Shown: positions 11,657 through 25,329 of the stretch, in pieces
How the letters are laid out: each line of letters begins with the position of its first letter
Position numbering within the stretch: position 1 is the stretch's first letter
Assembly (NCBI GenBank): GCA_021464245.1
Contig: JADCRB010000049.1
Span: 332,518 to 396,517 of the forward strand
DNA from: Carallia brachiata
Taxonomy: Eukaryota; Streptophyta; Magnoliopsida; Malpighiales; Rhizophoraceae
Length of the DNA: 64,000 nucleotides
Direction of reading: 5' to 3'
The notes under the pieces: model-generated
Databases searched by the model: none
What the model saw: only the letters and a program-made list of their open reading frames with translations
Told to the model about the DNA's origin: nothing
Position numbers and translations under genes: made by a program

Positions 11657-14551
11657 TATAACATCACTTGAAATGATAAGATGTTCAATCTCTTGGTACA
11701 ATTGTTTGGGATTGTCGATTGTTAGGGAATGAATCCTCCATAAATGAATCACTAAAAAAAAAAAAAAAGAATTTGTTATGTGACGATGGTAATTGACTGC
11801 CCCTCTGTATCAAAAGTGTCATATTGATAAATCAAAGATATATAACATAATTTATGATATTTTTGGGCTTCCACACCTACTGCTTTAGCGTTTATGCGGA
11901 TTTGAGATTTAAAAGCTTTGTTTGACATGCACAGAGCTTGATTTATCTTCTTGTCTGCCTCTTGTCTGTACTTGCCACTAGGCGGTACGGTCGTTTACAT
12001 ATAAGTTTGGTTTGTTTTAATCTATTATCCTTATACCATATAGTGATGGGGCGTAACATGATCAACACAAAGATCTGATATAATTTATAATATTCTTAGT
12101 TTTTCTATCTTAATAAGTTTAGATTTTTAGGTAAACTTAATATTTCAAGACTTGATAGTGAAAATAGCCAAACTTATATTCTTTTTTAAGAAAAACCAAA
12201 CCTCATAAATTGATACTTTATGGTGTTGCTTGCTTTCTAGATTCTTTACGAAAAGCAAAGCAAACAAGTATAAATAATTTTCGAGCACTATTACATGGGC
12301 ATACTTTTTTGTTAAATTATTCGGTCATATTGCAATAACACTCATACTTTTTGCAACAACATACACATTTTTTGCAACAAAAAAAAAATAAGATGTAAAT
12401 TTTTATTTCAAGAAATATAATTATTGTTGTAAAAAATATAAGTTTTGTTGCAATAAAACCGAATTGTTTGGTAAAATCGTATCATCATTAACTTTTTGGC
12501 CAAATAATATAATATACTGCAGGAAAATTACAAATAGCCTCTGAAACTATTTCTGTCCTTGATGTTCCCCTCATACCCAAGCCAAACGATCCATAGGTGG
12601 ACTTGAACTGGGAGTACTTTGAAGAAAGGTCAGTTAAGTCTCAAATCAATGCTTAAGCTTTTGATTGTTTAAGCAAGATTAGAAAAGTACACTTAAAAAA
12701 AAATATTAGTCAAATTATAATCTCCCAAAAAAATTTTTGGGTAAAAAAAAAGAAATTTTTTTCACTGAAAATGACAATTCTAGATACTATTTTAGGATTA
12801 TCAATAATGAATATGATATCAAAACTTACTAAAAGTTCGAATTATAAGTAAGGGAAACTCATAGTCATTGTAAATGATATTATAGATTTGTTTCTCATCA
12901 TCATAAGATATTATGTACTTTACTACACTCTATTGATATGTGTTAGACCCAATTGACACGTAATGCAAAGAAATTAGACTGAAATAGGTCAAACTCATAG
13001 AAATAGACTAAATTAATAAGTTCAAATAAGAGAAATAAATAAATTCTGATACTATATTAAATAATAATATGGACCTCAAAGCATCGAATGTATTTTATGT
13101 GTGGTTCAACTTTTTGACATCATAATTTTCTGATATTTCAATTTGCACTCTAAAATCCATTTGGTTTCTATTTTGACATTTGGTTACTTGTGCTAGCATT
13201 TTGTTAATTTCACCAACAGAAATTTAGTGAAAATAACGTCGTTTCAAATCTTTTTAAATTTTTCAACCAATATTATTATTAACTGGAAAACTTCAATATA
13301 TTTCAAATCTTTTTAAATTTATTTTTAACGTTGCAATTATTAGGCTTTATGTAAATGTGATTGTCGATAATGATTATGGTCAGCAAGCAAAACTAGCATA
13401 TTTCAGACCAAAACCCAATTTGTTAGAATATTATGTTAAGATTTCTTAGTACTATGTTCGAGTTTTAATGAATTTACTTTAATTGTCGAACTTTTGCCCC
13501 TTCCTTATAACCAATTAAAAATTGCCAACAACTATTTGTTTAGTTAATAAGGAAGGAAATTCTTTTTCTTTTTCAATTAGTTTTTTTTTTTAGAGCACTT
13601 CAACAGTAAAATTATAAATTGCATATGGTCGATGTAAGGGAGTGGGAAGATGAGAGTAAAAAAAAAAAATCCATTCCATAAAGAGACATGTAGCTGATGG
13701 TGGAACCTCATGAAAATCCCAAGCCCATCTCCCACTGAATTTTTTGTTTATTATTTGATAAATTAGATCTTTTCAATAAAACTTGCAGAGAATCCAACAT
13801 GAACAGCCCTTCCTCAGATTTATGGGCTAATTTTTTTTGTTCTTAGATGAAATCCAACAATTGTCGTGCCTCAGTTGTTTTCTATGTGCAAGTAATACAA
13901 GATACTCTGCGTTTTGGCTATCGAAGCGCACAATTAGATTGATTTCCATGACCCCCGCTGCATGCAAATTTAAATATGTTTTTTTTTTTTTTTATCTTCA
14001 GGGAGGGTTAAAACTTATAATTCAACTGTAATAGAGGAGATTAAAAAGAAGTGGAGGTTGAATTTCCATATTATCCTTGAAATAATACCAATGGTTGTTC
14101 TAGTCAATTAATTCCTGAATTTTTTTTTTTCTATTCAAGCATTTTGAATGCTTATATAAAAAAAGGGTACCCTAGGGAGATTTTTTTTTCTTTTTTTGAT
14201 TTATAGAGACTATGGAGTAAACCCTAAGTCTAAAATTAAGAAAGGACTCCAATTACAAATTACTATCATCTCAGAGACTATGAAAACATAAACATTAAAA
14301 TAAAATATTGTTTATCTTACGGGTTAAGAACATGATGTCAGAAAATCAAAGCATTGGTACCTTTAATGCTACAAAAACTACTTTACAGCCACAGTGTCAG
14401 GGACATGAAAAAGGAGAATGATTCTGAACAAGTGGTAAGCAAACAAATCCCATCAAATATTATGCGTTCAGACATCCAAAATATACACATATCTACAAAG
14501 AATCTTCCATCACATCTCTTACAGGCCAAGGCCTAGCTGTTGGAGGAGTCC
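11657..14551. other. Intergenic DNA, nothing identified
   Basis: AT-rich. The stretch 12300-12480 is rich in ttttgcaaca-like phrases and may be a degenerate short repeat. No frame resembles a known protein. Confidence 0.5.
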
Positions 14552-14582
14552 CCATGGCTCTCTCTCTCTCTCTCTCTCTCTC
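14552..14582. repeat. (TC)n microsatellite
   Basis: Uninterrupted TC dinucleotides, about 550 bp downstream of the Dof stop codon. Confidence 0.9.
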
Positions 14583-15130
14583 ACAACTCTGATGCAAGCT
14601 AGTGATGCTCCCCATAATCCTCATCAGAAATCCTCTTGAAAAGGATATTGGAATCTACAAGGGCAACCTCAAGTCCACAACCTTGCACCTATACATTACA
14701 TGAATGTATTTACCTATTAGAATTGATCAAACAAGAAAGATAGAAACAAAGACCTAGAAAAGACCAATAGCATGCACCATAACTAATGGCCCGAATCTGA
14801 AACCGAAAAGGACCCTTTCAAACAGTACTCTATGATTCCATGTCTAACCACTGGAAATTGCACTATATACGAGCATACATAAGCAATCTAAAAAATAGAA
14901 AATGGTTCCAAACCTAGCAAAGATCCTTGTTGAAGGAAAAGCCCAGCCATAACTCCCGGATTGCCCACTTCGGCCACCATATCAAAGACCCAAAAAATAA
15001 CATAAAAAATAAAAAAAAGCGCTAAAGGCAACCTGATCACTGATAACCTCCATCCAAAAAACAAAAAGGTCACCAAAATATAGCCATAATCGTCAAAGGT
15101 ATAACACGGAAAAAGGATTAAAGACCTTGA

Positions 15131-16053
15131 TCACGGATTGATCTCGGAATCGTCCCATGGTATATTGAGATCAGCAGAAGCAAAGTTATCCATATCATCC
15201 CAATTCCAGCAGCTCGCCATGTCGAAGCCACTGCTACTACTTATATCAGACACTTGCCATGGCTGAGCGGCAGTGCTGGTACTGTTGTGCATGATAGTGG
15301 GAATGGTCGAATCATCCATGGCGGCCTCTCGACTGTAGTTATAATCCGTAGAAGCCTGAAAGGGTGCGGAGACTGAAGGCGGGGTTAGATCAGGAACCGA
15401 GCTTGAGTTAGGATAGGGAAAGTGCAAGCCTTGATTCAGAGGAAGAGATAGAGGTGAACCCATAAAGAAAACATCATTCAAGTTGAAGGAGCTGATGATT
15501 GAATTCTGCTGCAAAGCTGAAGATGGTGGGCGGATTAGTTCTTGATGCATAGCTGCCGCAGCAGATATCCTTTTCTGGTCATGACCGAGTGAAAGAGGAA
15601 GATTTAACTTTTGCTTCGAAGTTCGAATGGCCATGCGGGGATGATCGTTAGCCCTATTAATGTTGAGGACTTTGCTGATGCTTGCAGTACTGGTGCTTGT
15701 GGCAGTGTTTTTGGGGTGTGCAGTACTGGATTTGGATGTCTTGAGCCGCTTGTTTTTCCGGCCACCACCAACAGGAACATTGCGGAGAGTCCCACCTTTG
15801 GTCCAGTGCCTCTTGCAAGCCTTGCAAAAATGCCTCGGCTGTGACTTGTTGTAATTATTGTAGTAGCAGAACTTAGTGTTGGTTGAATCGCACCTGGGGC
15901 ACTTCAAGGGCTCCGATTGATGCTGGTTTTGGCCTTGTTGCCGTTTATAATCACCTGTGGAGACTTAGGAAGCTCCAAGTTCTGAGCCTGCAAAAGGGTC
16001 TGACTCCAATCTATTCCACGATCACTTGAAACCTGCTTAGAACTCAAACCCAT
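15131..16053 (-). CDS. Dof zinc-finger transcription factor, reading frame broken near the N-terminus
   Basis: The main frame (15131-15959) holds a complete Dof finger: CPRC, then 21 residues, then CKAC (C-X2-C-X21-C-X2-C). It is followed by [20 protein letters not shown], a Ser/Thr-rich linker, an [20 protein letters not shown] region and an acidic, Trp-containing tail ([10 protein letters not shown]...[10 protein letters not shown]) typical of activation regions. Dof proteins bind AAAG cores in promoters. No ATG lies in this frame before the finger. In another frame the ATG at 16053 opens [13 protein letters not shown]...[14 protein letters not shown], which I recognise as the N-terminus of this Dof subgroup; it hits TGA at 15904-15906. 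The downstream frame has TAA at 15965-15967, so the shift lies between 15964 and 15908. No GT-AG pair restores the frame. Either one or two bases are wrong or lost, or this copy is a recent pseudogene. An intact protein would be about 305 aa. Confidence 0.85.
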
Positions 16054-16300
16054 AGCTAATAATAATGTAAACCCCCCTGGAAAACAAATCAAAATTTCTA
16101 ACCTTTAGATCGAGGAGCAAGAAGAGAAATCAGAATGAAAAACAACAGGAGAGTGAGGTTGTTCCTTTGAAGCCAAACAGGGAATAGCTCTAAGGAAATC
16201 GGCAATTTAGTGGCGTCAAATACTGCAAGGAAATGGCAAGAAAGGTGGTGGTGAAGATAAGTGTGCATGTCTTTTGAGTCTCCCTTAAACTTATTGAGCC

Positions 16301-16320
16301 CTATATACCTATATCTATAA
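16301..16320 (-). promoter_or_regulatory. Probable TATA box of the Dof gene
   Basis: On the minus strand ttatagatataggtatatag lies about 250 bp upstream of the first ATG, in otherwise mixed sequence. The position fits a core promoter with a 5' UTR of around 200 nt. Confidence 0.5.
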
Positions 16321-19300
16321 AACTACCTGTAATAAAATGATGGCAAGAATTTAAGATGATCAAGGATGACTTGATGAACTCTGTGTGGTCCAATCCAAGA
16401 GAGTTTTGATTGTTTTGTAGGGTTACAGTAACCTGATTTACAATGATGCAATGGTACGAGCCAAATTCTTCCCTAATTCTTTCCTAATTTTATTCTGGCC
16501 TTACCAAACATTTTTATAGAGGGACCATTAATTTAAAGCCGCACACAAATGAAGGAATTGAAGAAGAAAAGGGGCGGATTGCTTAGTCCTTAAGGTGGAG
16601 TAGACCCCTCGTTTTCGTGACACGTAAATGTTTCAACACCATTGATAGTGCCTGTTTGCATGAGTTGTAAAGGGAACTTCGATGTTTCATGCCATACCCC
16701 ATTTACGTGGTTAATTTTTACTTTTTAGCCGACAGCCGAGTGGCTTTATATAACTATTATTTTTTTAACAAAAAAAAAAAAAAAAAAGTATGTCGCACTT
16801 GTGGACTTGTGGACCGAAATTGAGAATACCTGTTGATATTTTTATTTAATTTTTTTATAAGGAAGAACTTTCACTAAAATATAATTAAGCTCTTGTGGAT
16901 TTCCTCTTGACTGACCACAATAATAATATTAACAAATTTAAAACCTAACATAACACTCTCTACATAAATCTCTTTAGTCTTATGGTCAATCCATATGTGG
17001 AGGATTAAACATCGAATCACGCTCTATTATATATAGGGAATTTCTAATTTTATTGAGTAAATTTACTCATAATTTTATATTATATAATAAATAAAATTTA
17101 CTTAAATAAAAAATAAAAAATATATTTATATATTATTAAATAATAAATAAATTTTACTCAAATAAAATATAAAATTAACAAACACCTTGTATATAACTAT
17201 ACCATAGTGGCTTTCATTTTGATGTGCATGTTCAGGCATAAAAATGCGATCGCGGATAGATATAATCATAGGTTGCTGCTATTATTATTATTTTTGAATA
17301 TATAACAAACCACACAAATTTATTTTTATTTTTTTATTTTAAGCAATTATTACTTAAATATTTTTTTCACTCGTTTGACATGTAGTCAACTGGATCCATT
17401 TTCAAATTAAAAAAATTCTTCATGGTAAATGGGCTCACTTCATCTGAAAACTAATACGTGCACTCAAAGTGCGGGAACAAGTATAAGTGAAATTAGAGCG
17501 AAACAAAAAGGCCGGATAATAAATGACTTATGAGTACAAGACTCAGTAATGTTGCTTAAAAATAATTCAATCCAAATATGAACAATTTTTTATTAAAATA
17601 TTTTAATGCCATAATACATATACTAATTATTTTATTTTTAAAATAATAAAAAATTACTTAGTGAGAAAAATATTGTAAATTAATATGCATGTTATTCACT
17701 TCTTACCTTAAGTAATTTGAGTTACAAGGATTTGGTACATATCATGTTGTAGTAATTATATCCAATATGATTATTTATGTGCGTTGATGAAATGTTAATT
17801 AAGAATGTAATAAATTAATCCATTTTCAAAGTTATTTATTTTTAAACAAACAAAAATTAAGAAAAATATTTTTATCTTTAAAAACAATTCATAGCTTCTG
17901 AGCTGCAGTCATTGTCAAAATGCTTAATTTGAAACAAATTGACGATCAAAAATAGCAAAACTATTAATTATTACAATACATTATATTTATATATTTATGT
18001 TAAGTCATGATGAATCATGAATCAATAACCCCAACAATCAAATTTATGAGAATTTGTCTAATAAAATCAAGCAGTAATAAATTACAAAGTTTAATTTTAA
18101 GTTAATCAAGTTTCAAATGCATCGAAATTAGTTATTTCAGATTTAGATCATTTGCATTTTTTGGTTTTTTTCAGCTTACAGTACTTTGGTTTGTGGTCAT
18201 TAACTTTTTTAATGAAGTCTAAATTTTAGACAAATTAAGTCGAATTATTCAAATCATATGAATTTTTGGAAGCTCTAACTAAAAAGTGTGTAAATTGTTC
18301 AAAACGATGAATTTTTTTGACAACATATTCAAGATGTGAGCACAGGCAAAACTAAAAATTAAAGCGATGAAGGTAAAAAAAATGAAATTCAGAAAAGCAT
18401 AACAGAAACAAGAACTACAGCCGAGCAATGGGGCCATATTGTGGGTTAACGCTATGTCTTGCTTTGAAAATCTGCCACTAAATTTGCTGCTCCCTATTGT
18501 ACTGAAATTCCCAATAGCTGTTGCCATCAAGCAATATATCAAAGTCTCGAAAAATGTCTCTAAGCTTCAGTTTGCCGCAAAGTTTTATTCCTCAGGCATG
18601 ATGTTGTGTTTAGGGATAGAGTTAGAAAATTCTTTTAGGGGGGCAAACTCACATGTAAGAGAGTGTGAAATCTTTTCGATAGGCGAAAAAGATAGAGGTA
18701 TAACAACAATTATAAAAAAAAAAAAGTATAAAAAAATTAAAAAATAATATTAATTATCTTGTACAATAAATATTGCAATTGTTTTATATATCAATTATAT
18801 TTTAAATGCTCTTTTCATTGTTACGTAATCATATTTTTTTTCACATATAGTCATAAAACAATAAAATTAGAATACTAATTCATTGTAAAAAAAAATTTTT
18901 ATAGATAAATTATAAAAATTTTATCATCAAGCCAAAGATTAAAAAAAAAATAGTAATAATGTGAAAATGAAAGAAAACTATATAAAATGGTTTTATTATA
19001 GTTAAATTAGTAAAATAAAAGATTAAGGCGGAGAATAAAAAAATAAAAAAATTAAATATTAGAGCCATGACTACTAAAAAAATATTTTTCTTTTGATTTG
19101 TATTGTTGGTGTAATAAGAGGGGACAAGACATACTGGAAGGGAGGCAAGTTGACAAGACATGGTATACAAATATAGTGTTTCATGAGGTGGGGGGCAATT
19201 CCCACACACTATCCTCCCCCCTCCCCCGCGGGGGGGCCCCCTTGCTAGTTGCCTCGTCCGTGGTCACGATCATAGAGTGTCGGAGTATGATTCCAAAATG

Positions 19301-20375
19301 ATCCATCTATCACTTCAATATTAAGGATTTGTTTAGTGTTTTTTTCAGAATATTTTAGTAATTATATTAAATTTATAATTTAGAATTTTTTAAAAAAGGT
19401 ATCAAATTTATAAAAAAAAATTATTTTTTTTATATACTATAACTAATAAATTTTTTTTTATAGACAAAGAAAGGTTTCGTTTGGTATTGACATTGAATTT
19501 TTCGGTTACAGTTAGTAAACTCTAATGTCCCGAAATCTGCTGTGAATAAAGGTATTTAATTGTTATATGATAATTTTTAGTGTTTCCCTAAAACAAGTAA
19601 GCGAAAAAATTCATTGTGAAATAACAAAAACGAATCACGAAGAAAAAAAAAAAAACCTCTTTTATATGGTTAAATTATAATCATATATGCAGCCGTCCAT
19701 ATTTTTGTCTTAGAAACTCATGATCTTCAATAATGTAAAAAGCTTTTTTGACACCAAGAATGAAAAGTAGCAAGTATAAGGACTTAACAATGGTGGCAGT
19801 GGTATTCTAAAAAGAAAAAAAAAACAAAAAAAAAATAATAAAAATAATTAAAAATAATAGTCTCTGACGCATAAATAAATTTGAAGTTTGAATTTCAGAT
19901 TTTCTTTTCACCATCCCTCGCTTGAGACGTATTGTTTGCAAGTTGGCCGTCGCAAATTAAATTTGGAGTTTATGAGCATGAGCGAACACGTGCATGCAGA
20001 ATGATTAAAGCCACGAACAAGGCATAATATTCTAAGCTTGATGTTAAGCAATTGGGTAACTTTTGCAAGATGTTCTAATATGGACGCCCCCAAATCAAAC
20101 ATGGTCGGTTTGGTTAGGCAAAGCCACTTTATGTGAGAGCATTTTCCGCCAATATTGAATTGAAAGATGACACAGAATGTCGAACCATTGTGACGGCGAA
20201 AGCTTAACTTAAAAGAAACTGAAATGATAGACGCAAATGGAATTGACAGAGATGCCTTTTGCATATATTATCAATAAGGCTGTTGCACTGAAATTTAGTT
20301 GTATTATATATTGTAATTTTTTTTTTTAACATAAGTGTAGAGGCCTTTGAAATTTTATAACGTGTAATATAATTA
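16321..20375. other. Intergenic DNA, nothing identified
   Basis: AT-rich spacer upstream of the Dof gene. It includes a long A-run at about 16771-16787 and an isolated G/C-only stretch near 19214-19245. Frames at 18279-18747 and 19908-20264 are open but resemble no family I know, and several mirror each other on opposite strands. Confidence 0.5.
19214..19245. repeat. Isolated G/C island with self-complementary core
   Basis: Within very AT-rich DNA the sequence tcccccgcgggggggccccc occurs, preceded by cctcccccc. cccccgcggggg (19223-19234) is a perfect palindrome. Its origin is unknown; an assembly or sequencing artefact is possible. Confidence 0.7.
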
Positions 20376-20636
20376 AGGCGTCATTTGGTTTATGATCTGA
20401 AATCAGAATCAGAATTAAAATTTTTTTATACTTGTTTGTTTCAATTTGGAATAGGAATCAATATCAAATATAAAATAATATTTATTTTGATAAAAGAAAT
20501 TTTATTAAAATTAAAAAAATATTGAATATCAAATTAAAAATGGTAAAATACTAATTTTAATATAAATATTATTTACTTCACAATAATAACCATAAATATA
20601 AAATTTAAAATAAAAAAATAAATGTAAAATTAAATT

Positions 20637-20668
<32 letters not shown>

Positions 20669-21166
20669 TAATTATTATTATTATTACAATGGAAATGATA
20701 TTGTAGAGATTGAAAAATATTTATTTATAATAAATAAATAATTATTAAAATTATGAAATTGTTATGTGAATACTTTTATTATTTATGGTTATTATTGTTA
20801 TTATGAAAAAATATATAATATTAATATTTATTATTTAATTATTATCCTAATTTTTGAAATGTTTAATTTCATTATAATATACAAACGTTTATTATCGTTA
20901 TCATTAATTATTATTATTATTTTAATTATGAGATTTATTTGTATTATTTTGTTATAAAATATTTTATGAAAGGAGAGAGAAAATGTAAAAATGGGAATGA
21001 TTAACTGTGTAAAGATGAGAATGATGATTCATATATATATAAGGGAATCTCATTCCCAAAAGTAAGGGAATGAGAATGAAAATTTTCCTAATTAAATATT
21101 AAGAATGGGAATCACTAATTTTTATTCTCATTTCCATGTAAAAAATAAGGAAACAAACACCCCTTA
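20376..21166. mobile_element. Candidate MITE or degenerate hAT-like element
   Basis: The left edge reads ggcgtcatttggtttatgatctgaaatcagaatcagaatt. The right edge reads gggaatgagaatgaaaattttcc...tttccatgtaaaaaataaggaaacaaacacccc, whose reverse complement begins ggggtgtttgtttcc. The ends are roughly inverted, with gaatcagaat or gaatgagaat sub-motifs on both sides, a pattern common in plant hAT-type MITEs. The interior is almost only A/T, with (AAT)n and (TTA)n runs near 20636-20690. No clean target duplication was found. Confidence 0.4.
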
Positions 21167-22793
21167 TGGTTGATGTATAATACAAATTAAAATTTTTAAT
21201 TTAACTTACATTTTTTGTGAATATAATTCACTTATAATTTTATACTATATAACAAGTGGAGTCTATTTAAAATAAAAAAAATAAAATAGATTGTATAGTA
21301 TAAGATAATAAGAAAGTTATACTAAAAAAAGAGAATTAAAATATTAAATACCATTAATAGTATATAAAAGGATATCTGCATCTATCTTCACATCAACTTC
21401 TTGTGTTCTATATCAAAACCCTAAAAAGTAATATAAATTTAACACAAGAACTGGCAAAATCAATCTAGCATATGCCCATTGAATCATAGCCTGTGCCGTA
21501 GTTTGGTGACTCCTAGTATGGCTTTTGCTGGTTAACTACTACTATCTTTAATAATTTTAACTAACTATTTAATTAATTCCAAATCATAGTGCTAATATTG
21601 TGAGACATTATTGTCTTCGAATGCATTAGTACATCATGGTTTGGGTTGGGGCCTGCTTGCATGGTTTGGACCACTTGTGCAATTCCAGGTTGGACACATG
21701 ATGGTGAGTATATTTCATCGTTTCAAGGTGGGTCCGTCTGTTCCATTTGTTGAAATTGAGTACAATTCATTTATATTCTGCTTGTGCAAATAAAAATTTG
21801 ATGCTACGAACATGCATGATGAATTAATATGACCTACAAGCAGTCAAAATCATCATTGCAAAGGAATGGATACTAAACACTTGGGAAGCACAAACAATTT
21901 TGGGGTGTTCTTGTCATGGTTGTTATTTGGTATTAGATGTCATGCTTTTTAAACATTTGTAAGTATGGTATAACCATATATAAAAGGAAAAAATTAAAAA
22001 GCTGTGGAAAATAGACAGGGTTGAGATATACTGTGTGAGAGAGATGTTGTGAGTCCCACAAGGAACTTGGGACTCATATGAGATCTACACACTTTAAAAA
22101 GAAAACATTGATATGCATATTGTTAAGTAGATTGTATAAATAAATAAGGTAAAATGTGCATACAACTATAAAAAAAATTAAAGCTATCTCTGTTGTGGCC
22201 ACATGATCACCTCCCTGTAGCCAGACCATATATGAAATTTTTTAACTTTCTCTTAGTTTTTTTTTTTTTTTTGATAGGTTTTAACTTTCTCTTAGTTACA
22301 TGCAAGTGACAGTGTTTTGAAAATCAAACCCCAAATTAAATAAGAAAAACAAAAAACGACCTAAGGTTGAATTTGGTTAGAACTCAATAGATTTACAAAA
22401 CGGTAAAAAACAGACAAAATCATCGAGTCCCAAGCCAGTGAATCAATCACAGCTTTTTTTTCGATCCAAATTCACCCATCACCCAGTAAATTCCACTTAA
22501 AGTTTGACTCCATTCTACGCGCGTCAAGAATCAAAACCAGGTGCTCAAATGGGAGCAAAAATGCGAATTCTCACTCGGCCACATGCATTCACATATATAT
22601 TCTCTCCGTTTGGATCAAAGACTAAATCACATATTTTTTTATGTCTTTTTTGTTTTTGTTGTTTCAAAATCATTAACCAATATTTATCTTTGAAGAAAAA
22701 TACACGAAATTGTAATAAAACTTAGACTACTATCCTGCATTAGAACATTTTATCTTGATTAAAAAAAAATAAATCACTAATAAATTTACAAAC
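21167..22793. other. Intergenic DNA, nothing identified
   Basis: AT-rich. Frames at 21611-21793 and 22504-22725 show no family resemblance. Confidence 0.45.
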
Positions 22794-23096
22794 TGATGTA
22801 GGACGAGTACGAATAAAGAACAACTTAAGTCACAAATCTACCCGATAACTAAGAACACTCGGGAATCCATCCGAAAATTACGAGAATCCGCTCAAAAAAA
22901 TATTTTGAAATCTATACTCAATTAACATAACAGGTTTGAAAAATAATAATATCTCGAGCTCTATTTATAGAGCTTAACAAAACCTAAATAGAAAAGAAAA
23001 ATAACTCTTAACAGATAAATATGATCTAAACACAATCCAACTAAATAACTGAAATACGACTTGAATTAGGATAAACGACTAAATAACTAACTAACA
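22794..23096 (-). repeat. Probable 3' LTR of a truncated gypsy element
   Basis: On the minus strand it would begin TGTTAGTTAGTTATTTAG and end with cgtactcgtcctacatca, so it has TG...CA ends. It contains ctataaatagagctcgag, a likely TATA box of a retroelement promoter. It lies directly downstream of the pol remnant in the expected order. No second copy is in the window, so the ends are inferred. Confidence 0.55.
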
Positions 23097-23149
23097 ATTT
23101 TTTTGTGGACCGAAACTTTTGGAATTTCTTCCGGGAGAAGAAATCTTTA

Positions 23150-24180
23150 TCTGCATCTGCATCATTTCCCTCCTGTTGAAAAGAGAGGAAGAAGCTAAGT
23201 AAGCATCAAGCAACTCAGGATCCATCAATCGAAGATCATCCTCAGGAACTCAAGTAGTATCAGAGGCAGAACGACTTTTCCACTAAATAAGGAAGTGTCG
23301 AAATCCTCCATGAGAAGAAGTAATATACTCATCATCTAGGATAGTTTCGATACCCTCAGCACATGGAGTAGAAGTAGGTGCTTTGGGCACAACAGTACCT
23401 GTAGAGAGACTAGAAGGCAAAGATAGAGGCTCATGATGCACATCAGCAGCAAGCTTATAATCAACATTACTTAAAGCAATCTTGCGCTTAATCTCAGCAT
23501 GTAGATTATGAATGTGTGTAGCAACATTTTCAGTAGGCTCAGCATATTGAAGATCAGGAGGAAGGGGAACGAGGTCAACAAGTGTATGAGGGGTATAACC
23601 ATGGACAATCTCAAAAGGATTTTACTAGTAGAATGATTAATAGAATTATTATAGACAAACTCAGCTGTTGGCAAAATCAAGTCCTAATTACTTTATTTTT
23701 CACCCATTAGACACCTAGATAAGTCTACCAAACTTTAGTTAACTACCTCAGTTTGATCATCTATTTGAGGATGAAATGCAAATAAAAACTTGAAACATGT
23801 CCCAAATAATTTCGAAAGTGTCTTCTAAAAATAAGTCACAAACTTAACATCTCTATAAGACAATAGAAATTGGCAAACCATGCAATCTAACAACTTCTTT
23901 GAAAAACAACTTTGCAATATGAGATGTATTAGTAGACTTATTATATAGAATGAAATAAGTCAATTTTGAAAATCTATCTACAACCACAAGGATGCAATCA
24001 TTACCACAAGCTATCCTAAGCAAACCAAGCACAAAATCCATACTAATATCATGCCAAGGTGTATGTGGAACATGAAGTGGCGTGTACAAACTAATGTTAT
24101 ACTTTTTAACCTTAGCAACCCATAAAAGTAACAAATTAACTACCCAAGATTATCTAGCTAAGCCATTTATTAGTTTAGAG
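23150..24180 (-). pseudogene. Ty3/gypsy integrase and chromodomain remnant
   Basis: On the minus strand the translation reads YTPLHVPHTPWHDISMDFVL, VVVDRFSKLTYF and FFKEVVRLHGLPISIVL (integrase core with the first Asp). After a frameshift come FGTCFKF...FHPQIDDQTEVVN (the Glu region) and LILPTAEFVYNNSINHSTSK. Further down, near 23250-23340, HFLVKWKSR-like sequence suggests a decayed chromodomain. Everything 5' of integrase (gag, protease, RT, 5' LTR) is absent. Frameshifts and stops are frequent. Confidence 0.82.
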
Positions 24181-24752
24181 AGGATAACCCCTCTGGACAT
24201 CGGATAGCAACCCACGACTCGTAATACCCCACCTGTTGATTCTTCTAATTATGAACTGGTAAGTAGGACACTCTACCTTTTTAAAGAGGATTCGCAGAAG
24301 AAAGAGGAGATACATACCTTTAAAGTGCCAAATCCAATACTTTTCATTAGTGTTGATGAAATTGAGAGTGAGTATATACTCAAAATAAAATACATAGATA
24401 TCAAAAGGTCAACAATTATAGTTGCAAAACCTGGCTAATATGACTTAATAGATGAATTCTATTGCCTGAAATCTGAAAATTATATTGTCAAATGTTGTTC
24501 TTTGCATGATAGACTACAATGATTATGTTATACGTTGAGGCATGACCAATAGTTTTACAATTCTTATCAAATTGTCTTTTACGAAGTGGAAAATTGAAAA
24601 TTGCTTTCTCTCTCGACCAAAGATGATCCTTTAACTTTATGGGATGACATTTTGTCATTTCGAAATTTGATTGAATAGGTCATGTACAACATTTTTGGCT
24701 TCAATATTCGTTCTTGTATATAGTTAAAACTTACTCAAATTTATAATCTAAT

Positions 24753-24900
24753 GGGGTTAAATAAAACTTTAGTCCTATACGTATGGATTTTTTGCAAATT
24801 AATCCTATGCGTTAGGGTCATTTCATATGAGTCCTAAGCGTTAATGATTTCATTGCAATTGAGTCCTATTTTTGACGGACCAAGCTTTGGCCGTTATCTT
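24753..24900 (+). repeat. Left terminal inverted repeat of the MULE
   Basis: About 145 bp, from GGGGTTAAAT to the GGCCGTTATCTTTGG region. It is imperfectly complementary to 26715-26858. Confidence 0.82.
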
Positions 24901-25329
24901 TGGTATTTGACCAAATAAAAAAACGATATAAAATTAGAAATATGTATAGAAACGATAAAATATGAATAAAGAAACAAAAAGTGTATTCATGTTGTATTTG
25001 ACTTTCGAAAGAAAAAAAAAATTAAAACCAAGCCACCGTAGGACTTCTACTGCTCGTTGCCGCTGCGTCCTCTTGATTCCCAAGATACTCTAGCAAGCCC
25101 TGTCGTTGAAACCACCATCCATCTCCAAGATCTCCCACATGTAACTCCATCAGCTAACTCATCCTCCTACTGGTGACCTTCACGACTAGGCATTAGTGTT
25201 GCACCGAACCGAAGCTCCAATATTTCCAATTGTCAAATCTATATTACATTCTCTTATGAGCGCATTTTTATCTTATAATATTTATAGTTTCTTTTCTTCC
25301 TGTTTGATCTATAGATGGCATTGTCTTTT

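Noticed and set aside
15604..15854. Frames on both strands over the Dof gene
   Set aside because: Shadow frames of the Dof coding sequence; their residues do not form any known domain.
19908..20264. 118-aa minus-strand frame
   Set aside because: Composition is ordinary and I recognise no domain; no matching plus-strand gene either.
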